Notes: generated from the sequence alone by a model not told the origin. A stretch of DNA of 22,012 bases from Gonapodya sp. JEL0774 (GCA_027604505.1 JADIIX010000210.1:6367-28378); one strand, 5' to 3'. Shown: positions 9,902 to 21,371, numbered from the stretch's first letter. Numbers and translations: made by a program.

Positions 9902-12229
9902 TCAATATCCTGCATAAGGCGGCGGCGGCCCCGCTCCACGAGGGAAAACCGGCGGAGCAGACGCTTGTGGCGCTCCACGTTGACGTATACGGCGGCGCCT
10001 GTTCACAAGAAGAGCGGTCAGGCTCATATTTGTATTCGCGTTCTGTCCTCACCGAAGCCGGAGCAACGTACCTCCGCTCCTTCTCCTTCTCCTTTCTCAC
10101 GCGCTCCACCTCGTCCCATCCAAGCTCCTCCAACCCTGGACCCCATCCCATCTCATCCTCTTCCTTTCTGAACGCTTTTCCTTTCAGCTCGCCCGCAAAT
10201 CGGGTTTCTTCGATTCCGAGGCGGGCGTTCACAACCTGCTCCCGGATCGAATGCGCAATCATCGGTAAGAATTCTGCAGGGAGGGAGAGATCTCGACAGA
10301 TAGTGTGAGAGATGTGCTCGGGGCTCAAAGTAGTAGCGCTGGGAAAGAGGGGGTACTCGAAACGATCCAGGAGATGCTGGTTTCCTACAGTGAGATCAAT
10401 CTTGAAATGGGAAACGACCGTGTGTGATGAGACGACCTCATGAGCGGGACCACCAACTAGAAAATGTGGTACCAACCGTTACAACGACCCGACTCTCATC
10501 GTCAACAGACTGCTTGTGAACATCAGCGGTCACCTCATTCACAAGCCTCACACCACCAGGCCGGGCGCTCGCATACTTTGCCTTGGTGCTATTTTCCCCT
10601 GTCTCCTCCACATTTGCAGCACTGCCGGGCTTTTGGGGAGGAACATGAGTTGCTGAAGGCTCCAACTGTGCAGGCGTTGATGTAGGCTCCAATGGTGCGG
10701 GAGTTCCGACAGACTGAGCAGGTGTGGATGGAAGTGGTGTACCCCCTTCCGATGCAACGCCCTCGAGGAAATGGGAAGAGGTCCCCGCTTCTGAAATGGC
10801 AGTGGTTCCAGGCGTTGAAATCGTCTCCGGCAAGGCAGAGTCCAAGTCCATGGACACTGAAATTGGGAGGAGTGGTGGTCGAGCAGCAAGCACAGGTTGG
10901 GGCGCAACGAGTTCAGGAGCTAGGGCTTGCGAGGTCACACTTTCTGTGCCGACGGGCACTGCAGACTGCGCGTGTTCCATACACTCGTCCACAGCATTGG
11001 TATCCAACTGCATTCGTCCGGTGTCGTCCTTATCCTCCTCTTGCTCGTCATTCTCTGCGTCGCCTGCTTCTTCGTTTTCATCCTCCCCGTCACCTTCCTC
11101 TTCTTCCTCCTCCTCCCTTTCCTTCTCTCGCTTCTCTCTTTCTCGCTCCAGTCTACGCAAGCGCTTCCGCTCCCGCTCTCTATCCCGTTTGCGTCTTGCC
11201 ACATCGTCTTCATCCTCCGAGATGGCTTCTGGCTCAGGCGCAGGCTCGAAGAGCTCAAATAGTGCGGGGTCCGTTCCGGCTGGCAGAAGAAGTCCTAAGT
11301 GAATCAAAAACGAAATGTTGTTCCTTGACCGATCGCAATGTCCCACAACAACCGGACTCACCTCCATCTTCAGTCCACACTTTCTCACCCCAGCTCCCGA
11401 CATCCCACCCTTCAGCAACCGCTCCCGCAGACTGGCTACATTGTCGGCGGATTTCCTGGGCCACTTCTACAATCAGTTGGTTGGCAATATTGTCTGGGAA
11501 ACGGCCGTCTAGTGTAGCATTTGCACCAGTGTAATGGAGATCTTCTAGGAGAACTCTCGCAAAGTGTTCCGGAGTTAGTAACCGTTCTAGAAGTAAATTC
11601 AGTGACGAGTGCGAGGAAACCGGAGAGGTATTGGGGAACGTGGCACATTTAAACCGTGAATTGAGGGACGTTTTAACAGTGACTTGAGGGATTCCCCCCA
11701 CCATTCAGATTCCAAAGAAACCAGTCAGACAACTTGACATTTCCGTTATCAGCCTCTACGTCAATGCGGATTGGCACCAGACGTGCTGGTTGCTGTGCTT
11801 CGCGCTGGAGAATGAGCTTCGAGCTACAATGGCGACAAGATCACATTGGTCGAAAGAGAAGTGCCAAGATGAGACAGGCAGACGCAGACAGGTCTTCCCA
11901 TCCACAACGACGTACAAGTATTTGTGCTTTGTCCTGTTTCTTCCCTGAAACCTGCGGTATCCAAAGTATCCACCAAAAGGCCTCTGTTGTTGCTCCAGAG
12001 CGCGGACTCTGTCCAGTTCAAGCTGGATCGCACGCTTGGAGAGACGTTTTCCTGGTTGAAGGGCTTGTAGGCGAGCCTGAATCTGGGCAGGAGACTCTGT
12101 CGGCGTTGGCGCTGGAGCAGGAGTTGCACTTGGTTCTGGATAGTCGTCGCGATTGCGGTAAGAAACGGTCGCAGTTTTAGGTGGCCGTCCACCGCGACGT
12201 CGAGTCGAGGAAGGAGGCGCGGAGAACAT
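9902..12229 (-). CDS. SNF5: SNF5/SMARCB1 subunit of a SWI/SNF-type chromatin remodeller
   Basis: Nuclear core subunit of SWI/SNF (or RSC, as Sfh1). Six complement exons: 9902-9998, 10072-10456, 10554-11294, 11362-11586, 11702-11823, 11916-12229; 627 aa. N-terminus has an AT-hook-like RRRGGRPPK. SNF5 repeat 1 (about 120-195) contains VPIRIDVEAD, DWFLWNLNERLLTPEHFA and EIRRQC. Repeat 2 (about 480-546) contains HFKIDLTVGN, DRFEYPL, SPEHI, EFLPMIAHSIREQV. The basic end ERRRRIRQRGAPQ resembles the Arg-rich C-terminus of SMARCB1 and depends on the GTACGT-donor intron 9999-10071. About 280 residues separate the repeats: an Asp/Glu/Arg/Lys coiled-coil-like tract (about 240-306), then Ser/Thr/Pro-rich sequence; animal SMARCB1 has only a short linker there. 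The 10457-10553 intron could instead use nearby sites (donor 10551, acceptor about 10436), changing only a few linker residues. Start 12229 has an ACC-ATG context; an in-frame ATG at 12304 adds 25 residues. Confidence 0.88.
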
Positions 12230-12349
12230 GGTTGTGGAATGGTCTATATCACAAGTTGGGACAGGAGTGTTGAAGAGGATGGTCTGGCAGGGTGGACCGT
12301 GCATTACGTAACTCTCAAACCGGATGCCAAATATTTTAAGTACATTTCA

Positions 12350-15017
12350 TCATTTTCCTTCGGTTCGACCTGATCGAAAACCATTGAGAGTGTGAATGAA
12401 ATCACTCCTCCATTCCCGAGAAGCTGTCACTTCGCCTCTGACAGTCTTACGTGCCGAAGATCCTCCCTCGTTCCCGAACTGTCCTTCTTTGGTGTAGCCC
12501 GCTATACGCTTGAGAAACGACTCATGTTGAGACAAATAATAGAACAAGTTCCTCTTTCTGCATACGAATGTCGTGACACGCTGGAAATCCACAATGACTA
12601 TTTGCAAGATCATCAGCAGCGTCCGTAAGGTCCACCACACAATCTCAACGACAAACACCACATTGGCGGGGTGCCACTCAAGCTGTCGTTGAAGCCGAGA
12701 AGGTAGCTGTCCACGATTATCTCCTTTCACGCTACTTTCGGCAACACTGGATAGCGAGTTGGCCATAGACTCTGTCTTATCGAGTAGTACGACCAAAACT
12801 GTTTGAGAGTCCCGCAGAACCCGAAAAACGGCTGCAGCAAGTTTTCCCGCACCGACAGGTATGCCTGTGCATTGTGACGCGAGGACGGGAGGAACACAAA
12901 GCAATAGCTTGCTTAACGGCCCCGAACTTGAATTTGCTGACACATAATCTCGAATAACATCACTCAGCGCAGGAAGCCACAAGAATGGTTCTTGGTCCAG
13001 AGTGGGAAGGTCCGAATGTTCCAATGAAAAAGCTCCAGTTCCCCATATTGCCGGCGACACAAGGGTCCAGCACTGTTCGAGTGTCCGCAGTGTCTGCATG
13101 CTGATATCCACCACCGCTGCCTCGGCGACAATAACATCGTGAAAAAGTGGCCGATATTCTCGTATGGCAGTACGACAACAAACAATAAACGGCTCCTCCT
13201 GTGCTGCGATCTTCCCCACATATCCCCGAATAGCGAGTTCAACCAATACAGCCATGATCCAAAAACAAACAGTCGTGCAAACTCCCTCACAGTCACGTGT
13301 TGATGGCAAACCCACTCCCACGCTCCCATGAGAAAACCGATCCCGAACTCTCGGTCCACGCATGTAGTGGAACAAGTCCATCAAGAGAGCATGTAGACCG
13401 GTGCCGAGCCAGTGTGGGAGCCCATTCTGTTGTGTCACAGCTTCGGTCGCGTTTTGCTCCACGTTCGGCGTTATAACGCAAAACTCTTCCACCAGCATTG
13501 TGTCTAGCGTTGTGTAATACACCTCGCTATGAGCAGTCACAACCCTCTCCGCGGGTAGATTGTTGGCATGCACGTAAGCTCGCCGCAGCTCAGCCTCAAG
13601 TAGAGGTAGAGAGACCAAGAGGAAGATGAATCTTGCGTGAGCGTCCAATGATAGGAGTGGATAGACGTGAAGGAGATGGTCCCAAGCATGGTACGAAGAT
13701 GGAGAGCAGAATGCTGACTGGCGGAACATATTCGCAAGAGTGCTCAAGGCTCCAATACCCGAAAATGAGTCAGGTGGGCGCGCAGAAGAAGTAAACCGGC
13801 CGAGGAGGGCCTCTGGAAGGGCTCTCCGCAAATCGTGATTGCAGTAGAAGCCGCAAAAATACGCAGAGTCTCGACATCGCAGCCTTCTCTCGCCGAAGTG
13901 TCCCCGTACACGACTCATGCTCGTGGCAAGTGCAACTGTCACCACTTCTGCCCATACTCTGCACGATTCGGACTGAGAGAAGTCTCGTTCCAACGCGAAG
14001 CCGTGCCAAAACAAATTTCGGAGGTTCAGGGCGAGTGGAGTGCCAAGAAGAATGCGGAGAATCAGTACCTGGCGGTTAATTGAACGGTCAAGTCCGGGGA
14101 GGTGAGTGCATGCACTCCGAGAATATGAGACGAAAACTTACCAAATCCTCGCCCAAGACAGTGATAAGTTCGCTTTTGAGTAGCAAGTCGGCAAGCAAAA
14201 AAGGTACAGCAGCAGAGGCCGCCCGCTTCACCCTTTTCTCGTGATGCGGGGATATTCCTTTGGGAGCAGTATGGACAATAGGACCTTGAATGTCCTTTTC
14301 CAGATCCAGAGTAAACAACACATCACCAAGAAATCGTTCAGTGAGAGAAGTCAGCGTCAAAAGAGCGAGATATGGTTTAGTGAAGGACGAATATTGTGGA
14401 TGAGGAAAGGAGTCAGTTTCCACAGCTTTCTCATCCAGAGGCGTCGGAGCAGGCTCCAGCAAATCATCATTGAGGAGATTCAATGCGAAAGAAAATGTCT
14501 TGAGAAAGGTATATGTGTGAATGCAAACACTTCAACGATCACGAGCGGATACAAACTACCTTTCCATGAACATTTGGTAACCACTCCCGAATCGCTTCAT
14601 ACAGATTCCGCTCTGGTATGCCGTTGCTAATTGACAACTCTGGCGATGAGCGCTCCAATCCCCGAAAATCATGGCTCACTGCCCGCGCCAGATCTCTGAG
14701 TTTGCAGCTCGAATCGTACAGGATTGAAGAGTCCGTCGAGTCGAAAGAAGCTAGAGAATCGGTAGAGAAACATGTGGTTCAATGATATTCGCCGATGTGC
14801 GATCGCGCGCCCTGTTGGAAATCGTACCAGAGTCTCTCAAATCGTTCAAAGTTGGGCATTCGCCCAGGCGAAGCAGTCCTGCATCGTCAAGTACGGGAAT
14901 CTGTACGATTGGGTTCGACGAATTGGCAGCGGCATTAGATATGAGTAGGAGAGATCGGACCCGGTCCGAAAGATTGGAGCGAACAACGTTCATTCTCCCC
15001 GCGTGCAGGTCATACAT
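12350..15017 (-). CDS. ERMARD: ERMARD-like (ER membrane-associated RNA degradation) protein
   Basis: Four complement exons: 12350-14068, 14142-14498, 14560-14750, 14828-15017; 818 aa. Recognised from a chain of ERMARD-type segments: LTERFLGDV, PFLLADLLLKSELITVLG, LLGTPLALNLRNLFWHGF (about 254-270), WDHLLHVYPLLSLDAHARF (about 375-393), a YYTTLD stretch and DLFHYMRGPRVRDRFSHG (about 477-494), where RDR-SHG is the hallmark of this DUF4209-type region. A hydrophobic stretch near 720-750 is a probable membrane anchor, in keeping with ER location in animals. Its role in RNA decay is known only by name; no catalytic residues are evident. The junctions at 14069-14141 and 14751-14827 restore conserved motifs. 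It is longer than the animal protein (about 680 aa), so a small internal intron in the last exon is possible. Start is tentative: in-frame sequence continues upstream to a stop without another ATG. Confidence 0.82.
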
Positions 15018-15252
15018 GCGACGTCCACTCGACTGTATTACCGCACCGAGCCCGTCCAACTTGGCGAGTTATAACTGTCACAGTATCCTGCGACTTACTG
15101 TAATGGAGTTGGCAACTGCGTATGTATTAGATTCCTTCCTAGTTCTCAGTGGTACATGCATACAACAGTCCTGGTCTCCATCACACATCCGCTTCCAGTT
15201 CGGTGATAAATACAGGGAAAAATACATTATCCACGAGTAAACGTCAACATCT

Positions 15253-16364
15253 CTAATGCACCCATCCAACCTCGTGTCCGTCCTCCATCTGTGGCTCGAG
15301 GAAACCGCGAAATGTCACCTCGAACTCATCTCCATCATGGCCAAACTCGTCCATCTCTGCAGACCGCTTCTCAACGTACCACCGTGCGCCGTAGCCTTCC
15401 ATGGTGCGGACCTCGAAGACTCGGATTTCGTGCTGTGTGACAGCGGGGGAGTGCGCCATTTCAAGTGAACAGAAATCTCTGAACGTCAAATACCAAACAG
15501 CGCTTACAGGCAACCTGTGAATATTAATCCATACAGCTCCAGCAATAATTTTTGCCAAAACACGACACGCATGTTGGTTCTTTTCATCCACTGTTCCGGT
15601 GACATTGCCCCAGAATCCGGTAGTTTTGTCCCGGTGATGGTGCTTAGTAAGAGCTTTGGCGCCTACCGTAAGTCCACCAAACTTCGACTTGATGTCCTTC
15701 GGATGAACGGCAAGGAACGAGGACAAGCAAGTGTTGAGGGAGGGAGGCAAGGTGTCCAGTGCCGATCCCACGGTGAAGCGCACTCCAAGAAGATGTAGAA
15801 GGAGAGGAACTTTGAGCTGGAACAAAGACACATTGACATGATGAGAGAAACCTACACAGGACCTGAATATACGCACTGATTTAACATAGTCGGCAATTGT
15901 CTCAGGGGAGGAACTGTCCGTGCCACTTGAGATCAAAGACTTTAGCTCATCGAGCCTAAAATTATGAAAGAGATTCAGTTTGATCTTCTCGAACTTCGTC
16001 AGCAGAAGCTGTATGCTCACCGCTCGCGTTCATCCGGTAACTCTGAGAATGTGGAAGCGACGTTTGGAGGTCGCCGTGAAAGTTCGAACACATCACGAAA
16101 GGGGTATACACCCGTTTTCAGCCAGCAAGTGACAACCTCTTTCGCGGCTTCAGCATACGGCATGGAAGGCACTCCTCTCGTAAATGAGGGCAGTGATGTG
16201 GCGCTTCCAACCGCTACCGACAGCGGAGGAGGCCGTTCGCTCGTGACAGCGACAAGAGTGTCATTAAAAACGCCTATGAGATGATGGTGGGCGGGACTAG
16301 AAACGCGAATCGCTGGCTCAGGCTCGAGGATGAACTTGTGGTATTCTCCGACCGTGTAAGCCAT
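15253..16364 (-). CDS. Conserved eukaryotic protein of unknown function (GYGARW / FRGFLEPQMEDGHE family)
   Basis: Four complement exons: 15253-15432, 15508-15816, 15877-15955, 16021-16364; 303 aa. I recall this as a widespread uncharacterised family and do not assign a function. Hallmarks: LTVGAKALTKHHHRD, FWGNVTGTVDEKNQHA, WINIHRLPHEIRVFEVR, GYGARW and the terminal FRGFLEPQMEDGHE-GW-H. The join at 15433-15507 creates INIHRLPHEIR, continuous in the family, confirming that intron. The dense conserved His, Asp and Glu (HHHRD near 200, EPQMEDGHE near 291-299) could be a metal or catalytic site; that is inference. The N-terminal third is variable, with a hydrophobic stretch (LKVPLLLHLLGV). No signal peptide is evident. 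The start has a good context (A at -3, G at +4). Divergent from GWT1. Confidence 0.8.
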
Positions 16365-16624
16365 TCTGGAGACACAGCCAGCCACCTAAGGACCTTGTTT
16401 CGGATACTCGGTGTTTTGGGTATCGATGGCAAGGGCGGCCAATTGGGCGAGTACCGGCATGAGTGATCACCATCTCGGTGACTGGCTTTTCCACAAAATA
16501 ACCACTGCACTGCAACACGCGATAAGTATGCCCTGGCAACTCTCGTAGAAATCGTGCTGAATTTTCGCAAATATTATTATATCATCGCCTTCTATTGTCG
16601 AGTCTGATCACTCTTCAATAAACC
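16365..16624. promoter_or_regulatory. Divergent promoter between GYGARW-family gene and GWT1
   Basis: 260 bases separate the outward-facing starts. An AT-rich core (AAATATTATTATATCATC, about 16568-16585) lies about 40-60 bases before the GWT1 ATG and could act as its TATA-like region. Short reading frames on the minus strand (16318-16570) lack family features and are probably chance. Confidence 0.4.
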
Positions 16625-18430
16625 ATGGACGATGCAAAGCGTCTGGCGAAAGAAAGCCACGTTTCCGGTCACAGTGGAGGTTCTCTTTTGGACATCGCGC
16701 TTGTTGTAGGATCGGCGTTGGCAAGTACTGTTTGCATGTTTCTCGGAAGCGAGACTGCGTGGCCATTGACAAGTGATATCTATTCGCTTACCAGAGCTGC
16801 TTCGCATGCAATCGAATGCTGGCTTCGTCGTCTGTGTATCCCTCCTCCTACCCCGTTCAATTCTGCCTGGAGTTCGCACTCCTTGTCATGCCGTGCATTA
16901 TCGCTTGCACAGAAGCACGTTGGACGATACCGCTCACTGGAACCCTTCTGATTATGTCTTGGGTGGCGTTGGTAAACTTCCCAAAGAAGTTACAGTCACT
17001 CTCCCAAGATCAGAAGCACATGCTGCAGCAACTCAATTCGAGACAGAAGCCATTTATCGCGGCGTATCGCGCCTCCTTGACAATTCTAACTTGCATCAGC
17101 ATTCTTGCGGTGGACTTTATGGTGTTCCCCAGAAAGTTTGCAAAGACCGAAACATATGGTGTGTCTCTGGTGAGCAATGTTGCCTGCTCCACCTGTCAGA
17201 CTCGGCAGCTGGACATCGATCATGTTGTGATTAGTTCTGCGTTTCCTATAGATGGATCTGGGTGTCGGCTCCTTCGTATTTTCGTCCGGTCTTGTACAAG
17301 GCCCTAAAATGATGCAGCAAATGTCACCGTCTGATGCTCTATTGAAGCGGTTTTTCTCAGGCATTCGCGCTGCCGCTCCGCCCCTCGTGCTGGGAATTGG
17401 GCGAATTCTGTTTACCAAATCTGTAAACTATCAGGTGACCCACAGGAACTGATACTCGTTTTCACATGTGTTCTTCGCTCTGAATTTTTACTCAAAAGGA
17501 ACATGCATCGGAGTACGGTGTGCACTGGAATTTCTTTTTCACCCTTGGTTTACTACCGCCTGCACTTTCCCTTCTTCCCACCCGGCAATGCCTTTGGACG
17601 GGTCTCGCTCTAATCTGCAGTGAGTGTTTCCATTGTTTATCAGTCGCTAAATTTGAACGCTCTTGACGTACCTCCACAGTCCACCAGGTTGCTCTTCACC
17701 CCAGAACATTTTCTCTTGAACGATATGTTGTACACGCCTCTCGAGACTTCTCCTCACTCGTCTCCTCGAACAAAGAAGGCATCATGTCCTTTCCAGGCTA
17801 TCTCTCCATCTTTCTCATCTCCATGAGTGCTGGTGAAGCAATGGCTGCATCCCGTGTGAAACAATTGAACGAATGGCGAGCGTTTGGTCGGGTTTACTTG
17901 CCCGGCATGTGCTTGATAGCGTGGGCGGCATATTGGGTGTCCACCTTTGCACTCGAAATACCTGTCTCGCGTCGACTGGTAAGCGATGGAGCGTCTGCGT
18001 TCACAGTCATGCCAAGTACGCGATTAAAGATCTTCCATCATCTCAGGCGAATCTCCCTTACGTAGCTCTCACTGTTGCCTTCAATCTTTCAGTCCTCAGT
18101 GGGTTCCTCGCCCTGAACCTCACGCTCTCCGCGCCTCGGTCAGAATTAACAGCCACACCTCAACTTGTGAGCGTTGTGAGCAAAAATCAGCTGGCGGTGT
18201 TTCTCGTGGTACGAGTTCCTCTGTTCTTTGCTGAGGGCTTACTTTTCACAGTTGAAATGCCCAATTCTCCTAAGGCCAATGTTCTCACAGGCGCTGTGAA
18301 CCTAACTGTGGACACACTCACCACATCGGATTATGCCGCGATAGCCATTTTGTCTATCTATATGCTTCTTGTGTGCATTGTTGCCAAATTATGGGATGTG
18401 TTCCGTTCCGGACGTACACCAAATGTGTGA
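16625..18430 (+). CDS. GWT1: GWT1/PIG-W glucosaminyl-phosphatidylinositol inositol acyltransferase
   Basis: ER multipass enzyme that acylates the inositol of GlcN-PI early in GPI-anchor synthesis. Seven exons, 466 aa: 16625-16729, 16795-17169, 17252-17434, 17499-17619, 17680-17978, 18047-18208, 18275-18430. Family signatures in order: [13 protein letters not shown] at the N-terminus; [20 protein letters not shown] then [54 protein letters not shown] across a splice site; [39 protein letters not shown] across the 18209-18274 intron; a hydrophobic C-terminus. Length matches fungal Gwt1 (about 450-500 aa), and the many membrane segments fit. Every join from exon 2 on restores a known motif. The first intron (16730-16794) is the least certain because it falls in the variable loop between membrane helices 1 and 2. 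Confidence 0.93.
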
Positions 18431-18821
18431 CAGTGCTTCTTGAAGGCTATCATCCATGTCAATTATCGAGCACTGCACATATATTATTGCACTACATAAT
18501 CAATTGAAAAACTTGTACGCTTTAGTCCCTTTGTGTCCCCTTCTTGAAAACTTCCGCCAATTTAAGTGGGTATCAAAACTACTTGCACTGCACAACACAG
18601 TCTAATCGAGTCAAATAACACTAAATGTACCCCATATTGCCTCCCAGTAAGAACAAAGTACATACACGCAGAAAATGGCGCTCCGAAATGGTATAACAAA
18701 GATGTCGCAACATCAAGTCCAGACGTGCTCCGTTCATGAATTTGGAGTGTGGCACTCCACGAGCCCCACCACAATACCATCGCCAGTAGGCTCATCTGGA
18801 GCCGCTCACACCATCCTTGTT
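18431..18821. other. Convergent 3' intergenic region
   Basis: About 390 bases between the GWT1 stop and the stop of the facing PX gene, containing the 3' ends of both transcripts. A minus-strand frame of 87 codons (18562-18825) has a Trp-rich hydrophobic stretch but no ATG start and follows directly on the PX stop codon, so I leave it uncalled. Confidence 0.45.
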
Positions 18822-21371
18822 TCACTCCTCGTATTGTACGACTCCTCCTGTCATGGTGCCCGAACGGACAGTACTGTGTCCGATATCTCCGGCAACCATG
18901 GTCCCGAGCCCGCAGAATTCAAGAAGCTGAGTGCAACCATACAGAATCTGATCCTGCACGAGCACATCCAAAAAATCCTGGAACGTTCTCCGACGTTGCT
19001 CGATGATGGCTGGTGTGTAACGTGTGAAGAAGTCTTTTATGGGAAGACTGGGAAGCGGCGGGAGAGAAGAAAACCTGGGTTTCGGAGGGATTGCAGATTG
19101 GAAAGATTGGGAGCGGGAGATGGCGGACACTTTCCCCTTTGGCGGAGTGTAGAATGCGTTTTGAATATCGCGGTGGAGATCCAAGAAGTCCGAGTAGCGC
19201 TTGTTGAGCACCAAGATACAAGATTCAGAGTTTCGGTAGTTGGGAAGGTTAGGACGAAGGAGCTAGTGCGAGGTGATGGAGTAAGCGGCAGGCAACTACT
19301 TCCCACACACATCGAGAACACGAACCATCACCACCACCCGATAAACGGTCACTGCCCTCGAAAAAACAGTCCATATACCCGGATCATCAACAACCCTCCC
19401 ATCCGTGAACACAGTGACAGGATCAGTGACAATGACCGCAACCCCAAGTCTTTGGTACTTGGCCGGCAAAGACTCCATTGACGGGACGGCCACTTGCGAG
19501 GGCCGCCCTAGACCGTTCGCTCGAAGTTTAAACTTTTCAAAAGGGGTAGTTAGTTTCCTTTTCAAAGTCTTGGAAGGGGGGCCACCCGCCAGCGGGTGCT
19601 TTGGCGACGTTTTGTCGCGTGCTTCCGAGGCTGCCTCCGAGGCTGCGCTGAATGTGCCGACTCCACTGGGAGGACGTGAAACGCCAACAGAGACATTGAG
19701 CACCTGATTTGTGCTCGCCACTTTGGCAAGACTATCGTTGGAATCACCGGTGGACATCTGGGCTGAGGCGACCAGCACCCGCTGCAAGTGAAGGTGTGAA
19801 TCGGAGCTGCGACGGCCGTGGCCGAGATTGCGATCTGAGAAGCGACCGAACGAGTCATCGGATTCCCGGATTGCGACGGCGTGGGTCCGGATTGGGTTTT
19901 TGGTGACGGATGCTGCTGGGATTACATTGACCGAGCGCTGTAGTGGATTCCGTATCGGTCAGATGAAAAGAAAGGATCACCCTTTAGTTTGAAAACGCGA
20001 GACGCTCACCGATCGCGGCATGTTTTGTGTGATAGAGGAAAGGGCGTTGATGAAGGCCGACATGTTCTCTGTTGTGGTCATGCGCTTTACATGGGGCGAG
20101 CCGGATGATTTATCACTCTGGTGCTCGCTGGGAGTAGAATCACCATATTCTGATGCGGTCTCTGCAACCGACGGGGCACCAGAAACGGTGGAGCTCATGC
20201 GAAGGAGTCGGGTCCGGTTATCCTCTACTGCCGTGGAAGATGAGTTGTTGCCGTTGTTGTGGCTTGAATCAAGAGAGTTACCACCAGTGCTCTTTCTGTG
20301 ATTGTAGGGGTGAAAGGCGCCGGTTTCCGTGTCTTCTCCGCTGTCTTCGGCATCCCAGTCAACATGCATGGGTTCGGCCGCGAACGCGGAAAGATCCTCA
20401 GTTTGCGGATAACTATGTCGAATAGACCGAGAAGTGGCGTAGAAACTGGAAGCGCCCGTTGGAGTCCGTCTCTTTTGGCGCGATTCAAAATTGGGGGTTT
20501 GTAGAGAGTCTGATGCGGAGAACGTGTTCTGCCCATAGTCATAAGCACCCGGTGACAGGGATGGCGCAATGGACACGCGGTTCGAGCCCGCGACCGAATT
20601 GCGTGGTGTAGGAGTTCTCGTGCGCTCAACATCGGATAAAGGCACCGTTCCGCGATATCCCGTGACATCAGAATCCGCAAATGAACTGGAAAAAGACCCG
20701 TTGAAAGAGCGGTCCAGGGGGTTCACCGCCGAGGCCAATTTTGCCGTCATAAGTAAATCTTTCTTTGAATAATCGTAAACTTCGTGCTTCTGGAGCCGAT
20801 TCTGGGGGCGTCGTGGGAGGAAAGGGTTGTTGTTGGATGCGTGTGCTGAACAAGGGAAACACCGCAAGACGATCGCCATCAGCAGAGTTTGACCAAGCTC
20901 TCACCTTACGTGTACTATGGAGATGTGTCTCCCATTGTTTGTAGATGGCAGGAGATTTGAAAAGGTTGAACAAAAGAATTTTCTGAAGCTCCAACTTGTG
21001 TTAGGGGCTGGAACCTCGACAAATGGGAGCAATGACTGTCGCCCGAAATCGAAAACTTCAGAGACTACAATTCTATACAAATTTTTTTGAAGTGTGGGGT
21101 CAAATTCATTGCAGCGATACGCCTGGCTAGGCCAGTCCAAGACAACCTGGGACTCACTTTATTTGAACCATCATTCTCGTTTTAAAGAGTAACTACGCAC
21201 TTCCATCGCTGGTGACCGCGCCGAAGTTAGTTAGCTTTTGCAATTCTTGCAGGCCACACTCGCTGCGGTCAGTGGACCAGCTGCTTCTTAGTTTCTGAGA
21301 TCACGGAGTCAGAAGAGGAATGTTTCCCTGTCACTTACGATACACAGGATACGTTTGAGTTCTCGGTTCAT
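18822..21371 (-). CDS. PX-domain (phosphoinositide-binding) protein with long disordered N-terminus
   Basis: Well-supported complement exons are 18822-19262, about 19311-19937 and 20010-20845. A C-terminal PX domain binds membrane phosphoinositides, typically PI3P on endosomes: VAVIVTDPVTVFTDG, YRVVVMVRV, LNKRYSDFLDLH (the Arg-Tyr-Ser-Asp-Phe lipid-binding core), LPPLPSLPIKDFFTRYTP and EQRRRTFQDFLDVLV. Before it lies a Ser/Thr/Pro-rich, probably disordered region (ADSDVTGYRG, RTRTPTPRNS) of about 400 residues with no other domain. The 5' end is unsettled. Best extension: exon 20910-20994 or a slightly shorter form (FNLFKSPAIYKQW), joined by a strong GTAAGG...TTGTTCAG intron (20846-20909), and possible first exons 21217-21294 and 21339-21371 (MNRELKRILC, ACC-ATG context). 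The alternative start is ATG 20879 with no upstream exons. The intron around 19263-19310 is also approximate. Confidence 0.66.

Noticed and set aside
10692-11534. Long plus-strand reading frames (280 and 192 codons, Ser-rich and Arg/Leu-rich)
   Set aside because: They are antisense to the SNF5 insertion exon; their composition is the mirror of its Glu/Arg codons and they have no domain features.
18562-18825. 87-codon hydrophobic minus-strand frame after the PX stop
   Set aside because: No ATG start, no splice signal linking it to a gene, and it lies in the 3' gap between convergent genes.
20563-20600. tRNA-like A-box (TGGCGCAATGG) and perfect T-arm (CGCGG TTCGAGC CCGCG)
   Set aside because: The two boxes are only about 8 bases apart, there is no matching acceptor stem or anticodon arm, and the sequence lies inside a well-supported coding exon of the PX gene.
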